Positions 37,890-46,397 of a DNA stretch of 64,000 nucleotides are shown here, piece by piece (positions within the stretch are counted from its first letter, which is position 1; every line of letters starts with the position of its first letter). The notes beneath the pieces are model-generated. The model did no database searches, was not told the DNA's origin, and saw only the letters and a list, made by a program, of their open reading frames with translations. The stretch is from Lysobacter capsici (lineage in GTDB: Bacteria; Pseudomonadota; Gammaproteobacteria; Xanthomonadales; Xanthomonadaceae), in assembly GCF_014779555.2 (NCBI RefSeq), contig NZ_CP094357.1, positions 4,092,001 through 4,156,000 of the forward strand. Direction: 5' to 3'. A program made the translations under genes and the position numbers.

Positions 37890-39257
37890 ATGCCGACACC
37901 CCGCATCGCCTTGCTCGCCCTCACCCTGGCCGCCTGCGCCGTCGCCGGCAACGCCGACGCGGCCAGCGCGCGCGACAGCTGGGTGGTCGCGCAGATCCGC
38001 GACTACAACCATCCGTATGCGGCCAGCGCGAGCGGCGAACTCGATACCAAGCTGGCGACGATGGCGCGCAGCGCCTACGACTTCTACCGCGGCAGCGATC
38101 CCATCTTCTTCCAGGACATGGCGACGCGTCCGGCCTCGGCCTATGCCACCGCGCAGACCGGCGCCACCTGGATCGGCGGCGACACCCACCTGGGCAACTT
38201 CGACGCCGCGCGAGACAGCAGCGGCAAGGCCGTGTTCAAGGTCGCCGATTTCGACGAAGGCTACCTCGGCCAGTACGTGTGGGATCTGCGCCGGCTCGCC
38301 GCCAGCATGGTCCTCGCCGGCCGCGACAACGGCCTGAGCGACGCCGACATCGGCGCCGCCATCGACAGCATGGTCGGCGCCTATCTCGACCAGATGGCGC
38401 AGTTCAAGGGCAGCAACGGCGAAGCCAGTTTCCGCCTGGACAAGGACACCACCACCGGCGTAGTCGACGACACCATCGACAAGGCCGACGGCAAGACCCG
38501 CGCGAATATGTTGGCGAAATACACCGCGCTCAGCGGCGGCGCGCGGCGCTTCCAGAACCTGTCGGACCTGATCGCGGTGCCGGCGGCGACCTACAGCGAC
38601 GTGACCGCGGCGATGCCCGCCTACGTCGGTTCGATTGCCGCGTCCAAGCGCTACCCGAGCGGCTATTACACGGTGAAGGACGTGCATCGCAAACTCGGTT
38701 CGGGCGTCGGCAGCCTCGGCAAGCTGCGTTACTACGTGCTGATCGAGGGCGCGACCTCGTCGAGCTCGGACGATGTGATCCTCGAACTCAAGCAGCAGGC
38801 CGTCAGCGCGGTGGCGACCGCCGCGCCCGGGCGCCTGCCGTCGTCGGCGTACGAAAGCCATCAAGGCATGCGGGTGGCGCGCACGGCCAAGGCCCAGGTC
38901 ATCAATGCCGAGGTATTGATCGGCCATGCCAGCATCGCCGGCCTGCCGTTCTACGTGCACGAGAAGTCGCCGTTCCAGGAAGACTTCGATGTCGCCAAAC
39001 TCGACAGCGCGGGCAAGTTCGACACCGCCGCGCAGTATGTCGGCCAAGCTCTGGCGAGCGCGCATGCCTTGGCCGATCAGGACTACGATGCCACCGTGGT
39101 CGGCTACAGCATCGACAAGCAGGTCACCGAGGCGGTGACGAGCCGCAGCGGACTCAAGTCGGAACTGCGCGCGTTCGCCTTCGATTACGCCGCGCAGACG
39201 CAACTGGACTGGCAGGCGTTCGTGGATGCCTACGAGGCCGGCACGCCGCTGTACTGA
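37890..39257 (+). CDS. Exported DUF2252 protein
   Basis: A 455-aa protein. The N-terminus PRIALLALTLAACAVAGNADA is a signal peptide and could also be read as a lipoprotein signal (LAAC). The rest matches DUF2252: MARSAYDFYRGSDPIFFQDM, TWIGGDTHLGNFDAARD and KVADFDEGYLGQYVWDLRRLA, then LKLG-type C-terminal elements. The GDTHLGNF and DFDEG motifs resemble the catalytic and metal loops of kinase-like phosphotransferases. The export signal is odd for such a fold, since ATP is not expected outside the cytoplasm. The start was placed at the ATG after the upstream spacer because a signal peptide begins there. It is convergent with the flavoprotein gene. Confidence 0.82.
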   Translation: MPTPRIALLALTLAACAVAGNADAASARDSWVVAQIRDYNHPYAASASGELDTKLATMARSAYDFYRGSDPIFFQDMATRPASAYATAQTGATWIGGDTHLGNFDAARDSSGKAVFKVADFDEGYLGQYVWDLRRLAASMVLAGRDNGLSDADIGAAIDSMVGAYLDQMAQFKGSNGEASFRLDKDTTTGVVDDTIDKADGKTRANMLAKYTALSGGARRFQNLSDLIAVPAATYSDVTAAMPAYVGSIAASKRYPSGYYTVKDVHRKLGSGVGSLGKLRYYVLIEGATSSSSDDVILELKQQAVSAVATAAPGRLPSSAYESHQGMRVARTAKAQVINAEVLIGHASIAGLPFYVHEKSPFQEDFDVAKLDSAGKFDTAAQYVGQALASAHALADQDYDATVVGYSIDKQVTEAVTSRSGLKSELRAFAFDYAAQTQLDWQAFVDAYEAGTPLY

Positions 39258-39272
39258 ACGCGGCCGCGCCGC

Positions 39273-40010
39273 TCAATCCAGGCCGCTGCGTCCCGGCGCC
39301 CAGTACGGCTTGCTGCGCAGTTGCGTGGCGTCGAAGCCGTGAGCCTTGAGCGCGCGGCCGACCCGCTGGATCGCCGGCGCGCGCCCGGTCAGCACGAAGC
39401 TGGTGCGGATCTCGGCGCTGCGCCGCACCGCATCGATGGCTTCGTCCATATGGCTGTCGTCGTCGCGGCGCTCGATCAGGCGCGCGTTGCCCAGGCCCAG
39501 CGCGTGCAGCACCGCGCGCGACTGGGTCGGCGATACCACTTCGAACACGCAATGCAGACCCGGTTCGTCGCGGCGCAAGGCCGCGGCCAGTCCGAACGAG
39601 GTTTCATCGCCGAACAGCACCGTGCACGAGGCGAGGTTCTGCAGATTCAATGAACCGCGCGGACCGAACAGCGCCCTCGCCTCGCCAGCGCGCGCGCCGC
39701 GCACCCAGTCGGCGCCCGGGCCGGGCCCGTGGCAATAGCCGACGATGCGCATGCGGCCGCTGTGCGGATCGAATTCGAACGGGGTGTAGGTGCGGGTCTG
39801 CAGACCGCCGTCGAGCTTGATCTGGACCTTGTCGCCGGGCATCCAGTCGTAGTGCCTGAGCGATTCGCCCTGCAGGGTGATGAAACGGAAATCCGGCTGC
39901 GGCGCTTCGACATCGGTGACCTGCACCATGCGCATCAGCAAGCGGGTGAAGGCGCGTTCGATCAGGCCGGCGCCTTGCGGCAATGACAGGGGAACCGCGG
40001 TTTGTCGCAT
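39273..40010 (-). CDS. Siderophore-interacting FAD-binding protein (ferric reductase type)
   Basis: A 245-aa flavoprotein of the ViuB/SIP family, which reduces ferric siderophores in the cytoplasm. Visible features are the FAD-binding strand RTYTPFEFDPHSGRMRI (RxYT/S motif), DKVQIKLDG before it, FGPRGSL, and the C-terminal NAD(P)H-side segment TVLFGDETSFGLAAAL. TSFVLTGRAPAIQRV lies near the end. The ATG at 40008-40010 has AGGAG eleven bases upstream. It is convergent with the DUF2252 gene (15 bases between stops). Confidence 0.85.
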   Translation of the reverse strand: MRQTAVPLSLPQGAGLIERAFTRLLMRMVQVTDVEAPQPDFRFITLQGESLRHYDWMPGDKVQIKLDGGLQTRTYTPFEFDPHSGRMRIVGYCHGPGPGADWVRGARAGEARALFGPRGSLNLQNLASCTVLFGDETSFGLAAALRRDEPGLHCVFEVVSPTQSRAVLHALGLGNARLIERRDDDSHMDEAIDAVRRSAEIRTSFVLTGRAPAIQRVGRALKAHGFDATQLRSKPYWAPGRSGLD

Positions 40011-40183
40011 ACGCAATGAACTCCTGGCTCGGTGATGGCCGTGACGATCGGCGCGCCTACGCGCCGATCGTGCATGGGCGGCGCGCGGATACGCGTCGCT
40101 CAAAGGCCCGCGTTCGGCCGCGCGAAACAAACGCCGCCGGAAGAAACGGCTGAAGAAACCTCGTGCCCGCCGTGGTGCCCGGA

Positions 40184-40987
40184 TCAGAAACTGCGCGACA
40201 CGCCGAAGAACGCCTGGCCCACGCCGTCGGTGTCCTCGGCGATCAACGGGCTGTCGCTGATTTCATCGGGCAGCACCTGATAGGTCAGGTTGGCGATGAA
40301 GCGCCACTTCTGCGCGAACGGCTTGGCCAGGCTGACGCCGACATACGGAATGGTCACGCTGCCGGGGCGATAGCTGACCACGCCGCGCGCGACCTCTTCG
40401 TCCAGGGTGCCGTAGTAGTAATTGGCCAGGTCCTTGGACAGCATGCTGACGCCGACCGTGGGCGTGATCAGCAGGCCGGCGGCCTTCATCGGATAGCGGT
40501 AGCTCAGGTCGGCCTCGTAACCGCCGCTGACATCGGCGATGTCGCCCTTGAGTTCGAGCTGCACTTCGCCGGCCGAGCCGCGCCAGCTCGCCGACACGCC
40601 GGCATCGACGCTGTCGTCGCGGTCTTCGAGCAAGTCGCGATTGATGCCGCGGCGGGCCAGGTCGCGCCGGCCGAAGTCGTTGGCGTCCATCGCGTCCAGA
40701 CGGCCGGACAGGAAGCCGTCGAGCACGAAGCTCTCGTTCTGGATCAGGTGATAGCCGGCGGTGATGCCGCGGAAATAGAAACGCTCGCCTTCGTAACCGA
40801 AGAACGGAATCGCGCGGGTGTGGTTGCCCTCGCCCGCGTACAGCTCGGTGCGGATTCCGCCGGCGATGCCGATGCTCCAGTTGGACGGCGCGACATCCGC
40901 GCGCTCCTCGCCCTCCTGCCGCACTTGGGCCGATACCGCAAACGGAAGCAGAAGCACGAACGGCGTTACGACGCGAACGAGGCGCAT
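40184..40987 (-). CDS. MipA/OmpV-family outer-membrane protein
   Basis: A 267-aa protein with a signal peptide (LVRVVTPFVLLLPFAVSAQ, cleavage near residue 21). Alternating strands then follow, consistent with a 10-12-strand barrel, for example GIAGGIRTELYAGEG, FFGYEGERFYFRGITAGYHL and GGYEADLSYRYPMKAAGLLI. It ends in phenylalanine (FFGVSRSF), the usual outer-membrane insertion signal. MipA/OmpV proteins are linked to scaffolding of peptidoglycan enzymes or to porin-like functions; which applies here is not known. No partner gene is obvious. Confidence 0.86.
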   Translation of the reverse strand: MRLVRVVTPFVLLLPFAVSAQVRQEGEERADVAPSNWSIGIAGGIRTELYAGEGNHTRAIPFFGYEGERFYFRGITAGYHLIQNESFVLDGFLSGRLDAMDANDFGRRDLARRGINRDLLEDRDDSVDAGVSASWRGSAGEVQLELKGDIADVSGGYEADLSYRYPMKAAGLLITPTVGVSMLSKDLANYYYGTLDEEVARGVVSYRPGSVTIPYVGVSLAKPFAQKWRFIANLTYQVLPDEISDSPLIAEDTDGVGQAFFGVSRSF

Positions 40988-41309
40988 GGGAGAAGTCCTG
41001 AAGTGGGGGGAGGAATGAATCAGTGCGACGGCGGCGGCTTCGCACTCCCGCGAAACTAGCGAGCGGGCTTTAAGAGTTCTTTAAAAAACCGCCGTCTTGC
41101 TCGGCCATAAGTCCGGCAACCAGGCGCGGGTTTAGCGGCCGTTGTGGAAACTCCGGCGCGGATGCGCGACCACACCTTGGCGTATCCATCGGCGCGATGA
41201 CGCATTGCGATGCGGCACGGCGGAGCAATCGCGTCGTGGTGCCCGGTCTGGATCTGTGACGCCGCGTGCAATCGCGGCGATCGCGCTACCGCGATGCGAT
41301 GCGACCCGT

Positions 41310-42209
41310 CTAAGCCTCGCCGGTCAGCATATCGATCAAGGCCCGCGACGCCGCCGACAGGCGCCGGTGCGGCGCGTAGATCAGCGAGAACGGCCGCGAG
41401 CGTCCGCGCAATTGCGGCAGCAATTCGACCAGCACGCCGCGGTGCAGGCGGTCTTCGACGATGAAGTCGTAGCTCTGGCAGATGCCGGCGCCGTGCTCGG
41501 CCAGCGAGACCACGCCGAGCACGTCTTCGGACACGCGCAGCGTCGACGGCGGCGCCCAGTCGATATCGCGTTCGCCGTCGCGAAACAACCAGTTGGCGAT
41601 GCGGCCGGTGCTCGGCATCTCGAACGGCAGGCAGGCGTGCTTCGACAGATCGTCCAGATCGCGCGGCAGGCCGGCGCGTTCGAGATAGGCCGGCGAGGCG
41701 ACCACGCACAGCGAAGCATCCTCGAGCTTGCGCGCGACCAGCCCGCTGTCGGGCAAGGCGCCGAGCCGGATCGCCAGATCGAAGCCTTCGGCGACCAGGT
41801 CGACATTGCGGTTGGCGATGTTGAGTTCGACCTGCACGCCCGGATAGCGCTGCAGGTAGCGTTGCAGCACCGCCGGCAGGCGGTAATGGCCGTAGGTGGT
41901 CGGCACGCTCAGGCGCACGCGTCCGCTGAGTTCGCCATCCTGGCCCTGGATCGCGCGCTCGGCATCGTCGATCAGCGCGAACGCGGCGCGGGCGTGTTCC
42001 TGATACAGGCGCCCGGCCTCGGTCAGGCCCTGGCGCCGGGTCGTGCGCCGCAGCAGCTGCGTCCCCAGTCGGGTTTCCAGCCGCACGATCGCCCGGCTGA
42101 TCACCGACGGCGTGGTCGCCAGGGCCACCGCCGCGGCGGTCAGCGAGCCGTGCTCGATCACCGCGATGAAGGCCTCCACGTCGCCCAGGTGGTCGAATCG
42201 ACGGCTCAT
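41310..42209 (-). CDS. LysR-type transcriptional regulator
   Basis: A 299-aa regulator: winged helix-turn-helix at about 5-65 (VEAFIAVIEHGSLTAAAVALATTPSVISRAIVRLETRLG), linker helix, then a two-lobed effector-binding domain with VRLSVPTTYGHYRLP and GFDLAIRLGALPDSGLV. The longer open frame upstream of the ATG at 42207-42209 runs over the divergent gene and was discarded. It is divergent from the first DJ-1/PfpI gene with about 100 bases between them, so it most likely controls that gene and its neighbours. Confidence 0.93.
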   Translation of the reverse strand: MSRRFDHLGDVEAFIAVIEHGSLTAAAVALATTPSVISRAIVRLETRLGTQLLRRTTRRQGLTEAGRLYQEHARAAFALIDDAERAIQGQDGELSGRVRLSVPTTYGHYRLPAVLQRYLQRYPGVQVELNIANRNVDLVAEGFDLAIRLGALPDSGLVARKLEDASLCVVASPAYLERAGLPRDLDDLSKHACLPFEMPSTGRIANWLFRDGERDIDWAPPSTLRVSEDVLGVVSLAEHGAGICQSYDFIVEDRLHRGVLVELLPQLRGRSRPFSLIYAPHRRLSAASRALIDMLTGEA

Positions 42210-42225
42210 CTTTGCCTCCAAAGAA

Positions 42226-42236
42226 CAAATTATTTG
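42226..42236. promoter_or_regulatory. Palindrome in the LysR / DJ-1 intergenic region
   Basis: CAAATTATTTG is a perfect 5-1-5 inverted repeat in an AT-rich patch of the 99-base gap between the divergent LysR and DJ-1 genes. Its size and position suit part of a LysR-type binding site overlapping the promoters. Confidence 0.45.
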
Positions 42237-42308
42237 CTCATTCCTGAGTTTATCGCCGCCAATCGGCGCAATACAGTGCCCGCTCACTCTTCCACGCAGG
42301 TCAAGACC

Positions 42309-43016
42309 ATGAACCCGACTTCCGCCGCCTCGCTCAAACCCGTGCTGTTCGTGCTGACCAGCCACGCGCTCAAGGGCGCCACCGGCCAGCCGACCGGCTA
42401 CTACCTCGGCGAAGTCACCCACCCGATGGCCGAACTGGAGGCCGCCGACATCGCGGTCGAGTTCGCCTCGATCCAGGGCGGCGAGCCGCCGGTCGACGGC
42501 CTGGACGTGGACGATGCGATCAACGCGCGCTACTGGAACGACGAAGGCTTCCGTCAGGCCGTGCGCACGACCTTGAAGCTGGACGACGCCGATGCCTCGC
42601 GCTACTCGGCGATCTTCTTCGCCGGCGGCCACGGCGCGATGTGGGATTTTCCGGGCAGCGCCGCGGCGCAACGCGTTGCTCGTGAGATCTATGAGGCGGG
42701 CGGTGTGGTCGCCGCGGTGTGTCATGGGCCCGCGGCCTTGGTCAACGTGATGTTGTCCAACGGCGAGTACTTGGTCGCCGGCAAGCGCGTGAGCGCGTTC
42801 ACCGACGACGAAGAACGCGCGGTCGGATTGGCCGACGAGGTGCCGTTCCTGCTCGCGAGCACGCTCGGCCAGCGCGGCGCGTTGCATCAGCCGGCGCCGG
42901 ACTGGACCGCGAAGGTCGTGGTCGACGGTCGTCTGATCACCGGACAGAACCCGCAATCGGCCGCTGGCGTCGGCGCGGCCCTGCGCGACAGCCTGCTCGC
43001 GCGCGCGTCGGCTTGA
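42309..43016 (+). CDS. DJ-1/PfpI-family protein, class I glutamine-amidotransferase fold (Hsp31-like)
   Basis: A 235-aa cytoplasmic protein. The nucleophile elbow AAVCHGPAAL has C138 followed by H139. E35 in TGYYLGEVTHPM is at the acidic position near the nucleophile in Hsp31/glyoxalase III-type proteins, and FFAGGHGAMWDF is the usual preceding loop. Members act as glutathione-independent glyoxalases or chaperones. The gene is divergent from a LysR regulator and 27 bases ahead of a paralogue, so the two form an operon. Confidence 0.88.
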   Translation: MNPTSAASLKPVLFVLTSHALKGATGQPTGYYLGEVTHPMAELEAADIAVEFASIQGGEPPVDGLDVDDAINARYWNDEGFRQAVRTTLKLDDADASRYSAIFFAGGHGAMWDFPGSAAAQRVAREIYEAGGVVAAVCHGPAALVNVMLSNGEYLVAGKRVSAFTDDEERAVGLADEVPFLLASTLGQRGALHQPAPDWTAKVVVDGRLITGQNPQSAAGVGAALRDSLLARASA

Positions 43017-43043
43017 ATCCCGAATAGCACGCAGGAACCTTCG

Positions 43044-43886
43044 ATGAAAACCTTTCACGCCCTCGCCGCTTCGCTGGCGCTGATCCTCGCCGCCGGCAGC
43101 GCCCACGCCGGCCACGTGTTGGTGGTGCTGTCCGATGCCGGCCAGCTCGAACTCAAGCACGGCAAGACCTTCGCCACCGGCTTCTATCTCAACGAACTGA
43201 TGCAGCCGGTCAAGCTGTTGCTCGACGCCGGCCATCAAGTCAGCTTCGCCACTCCGCTCGGCCGCGCGCCGACGCTGGACCGCGGTTCGGTCGATCCGAT
43301 GTACTTCGGCGGCGACGCGGCCGCGTTGCGGACGCATCAGGCCTTGCTGGAAAAACTCGCGCTGACCTCGCCGGAAACCTCGCCGGTGATGAGCCTGGCG
43401 CGGGTCGAGCAACTGGGCTACGACCGATTCGACGCGGTCTATGTCCCCGGCGGCCACGCGCCGATGCAGGATCTGCTGGACAGTCCCGCGCTCGGCCGCT
43501 TGCTGAGCGACTTCCATTCCAAGAACAAGACCACCGCGCTGGTCTGCCACGGCCCGATCGCGTTGCTGTCGACCTTGCCGCAGGCGCATCAGTTCAGCAC
43601 GCGACTGGCGCAGACCGGCAAGGCGAGCGCGCCGCCCGATTGGATCTACGCCGGCTACCAGTTCACCGTTATCAGCAATCAGGAAGAAACCATCGCCAAG
43701 CCGCAACTCAAGGGCGGCGAGATGAAGTTCTATCCGCAGACCGCGCTGGAACAGGCCGGCGCGCGTTATCGCAGCAACACCCAGCCGTGGACCTCGAACG
43801 TGGTGACCGATCGCGAACTGATCACCGGGCAGAATCCGGCCTCGGCGGTGGATGTGGCGAAGGAGCTGTTGCAGCGGCTCAAGTAA
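43044..43886 (+). CDS. Exported DJ-1/PfpI-family protein
   Basis: A 280-aa protein related to its upstream neighbour but with a signal peptide (MKTFHALAASLALILAAGSAHA, cleavage after AHA at about residue 22). The catalytic layout is kept: E51 in TGFYLNEL, the loop VYVPGGHAPMQDL, and C168 with H169 in ALVCHGPIAL, followed by the shared C-terminal VTDRELITGQNPASA (the neighbour has VVDGRLITGQNPQSA). Having a cytoplasmic and a periplasmic member side by side suggests protection of both compartments against reactive carbonyls. That role is inferred. Confidence 0.85.
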   Translation: MKTFHALAASLALILAAGSAHAGHVLVVLSDAGQLELKHGKTFATGFYLNELMQPVKLLLDAGHQVSFATPLGRAPTLDRGSVDPMYFGGDAAALRTHQALLEKLALTSPETSPVMSLARVEQLGYDRFDAVYVPGGHAPMQDLLDSPALGRLLSDFHSKNKTTALVCHGPIALLSTLPQAHQFSTRLAQTGKASAPPDWIYAGYQFTVISNQEETIAKPQLKGGEMKFYPQTALEQAGARYRSNTQPWTSNVVTDRELITGQNPASAVDVAKELLQRLK

Positions 43887-44048
43887 GCCGTCGTGGGGGC
43901 ACGCCATCGCGCCACGCCATCGCCCGATGGCGCGGCCGGCGGCGTCAGCGCCGAGGCGATCGTTTGCCGATGTCACACACGCGCCAGGTCGTTCGTCGAA
44001 CCGATAACGACCCGCGTTGCAAACGCCCACCACCCCGGAGCCATCGCC

Positions 44049-44513
44049 ATGAACCACCCGCCTCGCATGAACAACCCCGCCGTGATCCTGCCCGACACCA
44101 TGAAGGCGCTGTGGGCGCTCAAGGCCTCGGTCGAGAACAAGGGCGTGGCCGACGCCACCTTGATCCTGATCGAATTGCGCGCCAGCCAGATCAACGGCTG
44201 CGGCGTGTGCGTGGACATGCACGCGAAGATCGGCAAGCAGCACGGCGAAACCGACGAACGCCTGTTCGCGGTCGCGGCCTGGCGCGAAGCGCCCTACTTC
44301 AGCGATGCCGAGCGCGCGGCGTTGGCGCTGACCGAAGCGCTGACCCGGATCAGCGACCGGCCCGAACCGGTGTCCGACGCGATCTGGGCCGAAGCCGCGC
44401 GTCATTACAGCGACACCGCGTTGTCGGCGCTGATCGTCGCGATCGCCAACATCAATGTGTGGAACCGGTTGAACGTCGCGGTGCGGCAGCCGGTGGGGTC
44501 TTGGAAGGTCTGA
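44049..44513 (+). CDS. AhpD-like / carboxymuconolactone decarboxylase-family protein
   Basis: A 154-aa all-helical protein with the redox motif ASQINGCGVCVDMHAK: C51-x-x-C54 and H58, as in AhpD-type alkylhydroperoxidases. ALIVAIANINVWNRLNVA is the matching C-terminal helix. It is on the same strand as the two DJ-1 genes, 162 bases downstream, and could belong to the same stress response under the LysR regulator. A ribosome-binding site is CGGAG eight bases before the ATG. Confidence 0.88.
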   Translation: MNHPPRMNNPAVILPDTMKALWALKASVENKGVADATLILIELRASQINGCGVCVDMHAKIGKQHGETDERLFAVAAWREAPYFSDAERAALALTEALTRISDRPEPVSDAIWAEAARHYSDTALSALIVAIANINVWNRLNVAVRQPVGSWKV

Positions 44514-44548
44514 GGGTTGCGCGGAGACAGCGAAAGCGAGAGCAAGAG

Positions 44549-45072
44549 CAAATCCCCCGCGCCGCTCGGCTCACCTGCATCGCACTAACGACGGGCGCCC
44601 GCCCCCTTTTTCAAAGTGGGCGATCATTTACGCGAGGATCCATCGACATGGATCGCCGCCCCTCGAAATGGATCGCCGCTCCCCGAAGAATTCCCCTCTT
44701 TGAAAAAGGGGGACCAGGGGGGGATTTGCTTTTCCCGCCAGTTCGCCGCGCCATACGAGCGAAAGCAAATCCCCCGCGCCGCTCGGCTCACCTGCATCGC
44801 ACTAACGACAGGCGCCCGCCCCCTTTTTCAAAGTGGGCGATCATTTACGCGAGGATCCATCGACATGGATCGCCGCTCCCCGAAATGGATCGCCGCTCCC
44901 CGAAGTATTCCCCCCTTTGAAAAAGGGGGGCCAGGGGGGATTTGCTTTTCCCGCCAGTTCGCCGCGCCACACGAGTGAGAGCAAATCCCCCGCGCCGCCA
45001 GGCTCACTTGTATCGCAATAACGACGGACGCCCGCCCCCCTTTTTCAAAGTGGGCGATCATTTACGCGAGGA
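44549..45072. repeat. Tandem repeat of 216-bp unit, two full copies and one partial
   Basis: The unit begins GCAAATCCCCCGCGCCG at 44549, 44765 and 44981, exactly 216 bases apart. The third copy stops after about 92 bases. Each unit holds inverted pieces: an early CCCCCTTTTTCAAAG and a later CTTTGAAAAAGGGGG, then GGGGGATTTGC. ATGGATCGCCGC also recurs within the unit. The copies differ at only a few positions. Open frames reading through the unit (for example on the plus strand at 44616 and 44833) are repeat-derived and are not called genes. Confidence 0.9.
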
Positions 45073-45118
45073 TCAATGCAATGCAGATCATTCCTGCCGC
45101 ATAGCCCGGCAAGCCTGC

Positions 45119-46198
45119 TCACGCCGTCGAACTGGACCGCATCCCCGCCGCCGCGGACGTCACTCCTCGTGCAACACGCACCGATGCCGTCTCAACCGGC
45201 GCAGCAGATGACCCAGCACCCGCGCCCACACCCGCACCCGCATCGAGATACACCTGCACCGCCTCCACATCGTTGCTCTCGATCGCATTGCGCAACAACG
45301 TCTGCCCATCCTTCAAACTCGCATCCGGGTCCAGCCCGGCCGCGAACAGCGCCTGCAGGCACGCGGCCGAACACGGCAGCTTGAACTGACTCAAGCGCCA
45401 GGCGTTGAACAACAGGTTCGGCCGGCCGACCACCAGCGCGGCCAGCAGACGCCCAAGAATCAACGCCGGCATCTGCTTGTCCGCCACGGTGGCGTGGTTG
45501 CGATACGACTCCACGCAATCGAATTCGATCGCCGCGCGCGCAGGCCGCACCTCGCCCGCCTCGCGTTCGCGGCGGATGCGTCGCAGCGCCCAATGCTGGA
45601 ACTCGGGCAACAGCACCAGCGGGTCGAACGCCCAGCGCAGGTCGCGCGCTTCCAGGTAATCGGGCAGGAACGCGAAATCCTCATCGGCTTCGCGCGGCGA
45701 TTTCAGCACCGCCTGCCATGCGCGCAGACGGCCGCGCGCGGCGCGGTAGTGGCTGTCGGGAAACCAGTCGGCTTGCTCGTGATCGCTTACAGGCTGATCG
45801 CTCAGCGCGCGATACGCATCCAGACGCCGGCCGGCCTGCTCCAGGCTCGCCGCATCGGGCCGGTCTTCCAGCGCCAGCAGCGCGGCGGCGACATTGCTCA
45901 CCCGCAGCAGCGCCGGTCGGATCGCGCCGATCGCGGCGGGCGGCTGGGCGAGCAGATCGAAGGCACTGGCCAAAGCGCGGCCCAACGTCCACGGATAACG
46001 GCTCCGGTCGCCGTCGGGCGCGCTCCATTGGATGGCGTCGCGGATATGGCTGGCAATATAGGCGTAGAGCACGACCGGATCGCGCGCAAAACGCTTGAGC
46101 CCGTCGTCGGCGACGCGGCGGCGGTTGCGGTTGCTGGAATCGGGAATCAGCAGTTCGGCCCGCAATGCGGGCAGATCGCCGGAGGCACGGTCCGTCAT
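45119..46198 (-). CDS. Protein with C-terminal ankyrin-type repeat, beside an XVIPCD effector; possible immunity protein
   Basis: A 359-aa protein without signal peptide. The first 280 residues are helical and unlike any family I know (LKRFARDPVVLYAYIASHIRDAIQW, FLPDYLEARDLRWAFDPLVL). Near the end, AACLQALFAAGLDPDASLKDGQTLLRNAIE followed by VEAVQVYLDAGAGVG reads as one to two ankyrin repeats. The last 30 residues are low-complexity (Ala/Ser/Val). It lies 200 bases downstream of the lipase effector on the same strand, and another ankyrin protein lies upstream of it. Ankyrin proteins beside toxin genes are often immunity proteins, but this is inference here. Confidence 0.6.
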   Translation of the reverse strand: MTDRASGDLPALRAELLIPDSSNRNRRRVADDGLKRFARDPVVLYAYIASHIRDAIQWSAPDGDRSRYPWTLGRALASAFDLLAQPPAAIGAIRPALLRVSNVAAALLALEDRPDAASLEQAGRRLDAYRALSDQPVSDHEQADWFPDSHYRAARGRLRAWQAVLKSPREADEDFAFLPDYLEARDLRWAFDPLVLLPEFQHWALRRIRREREAGEVRPARAAIEFDCVESYRNHATVADKQMPALILGRLLAALVVGRPNLLFNAWRLSQFKLPCSAACLQALFAAGLDPDASLKDGQTLLRNAIESNDVEAVQVYLDAGAGVGAGAGSSAAPVETASVRVARGVTSAAAGMRSSSTA

Positions 46199-46397
46199 GC
46201 GAACGAGTCCTTTCGGGGGATGGACGTCCTTAGTTCAGACGAACCGGCGGCGCGTATCCCGCACCCCTCGCCTCAGGCGCGGTTTCAAAACCTGAATGAG
46301 ATAAATGCAAAACGGCGACCACGAGGGCCGCCGTTCGCTTTGTTCCAGCGCGACGGCAACCCGAAGGCCGCCGTCCGTTCGCATCAATGCATGCCGA

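Noticed and set aside
44616-45061. Open frames through the 216-bp tandem repeat
   Set aside because: They repeat with the unit and have no ribosome-binding site or protein-like composition.
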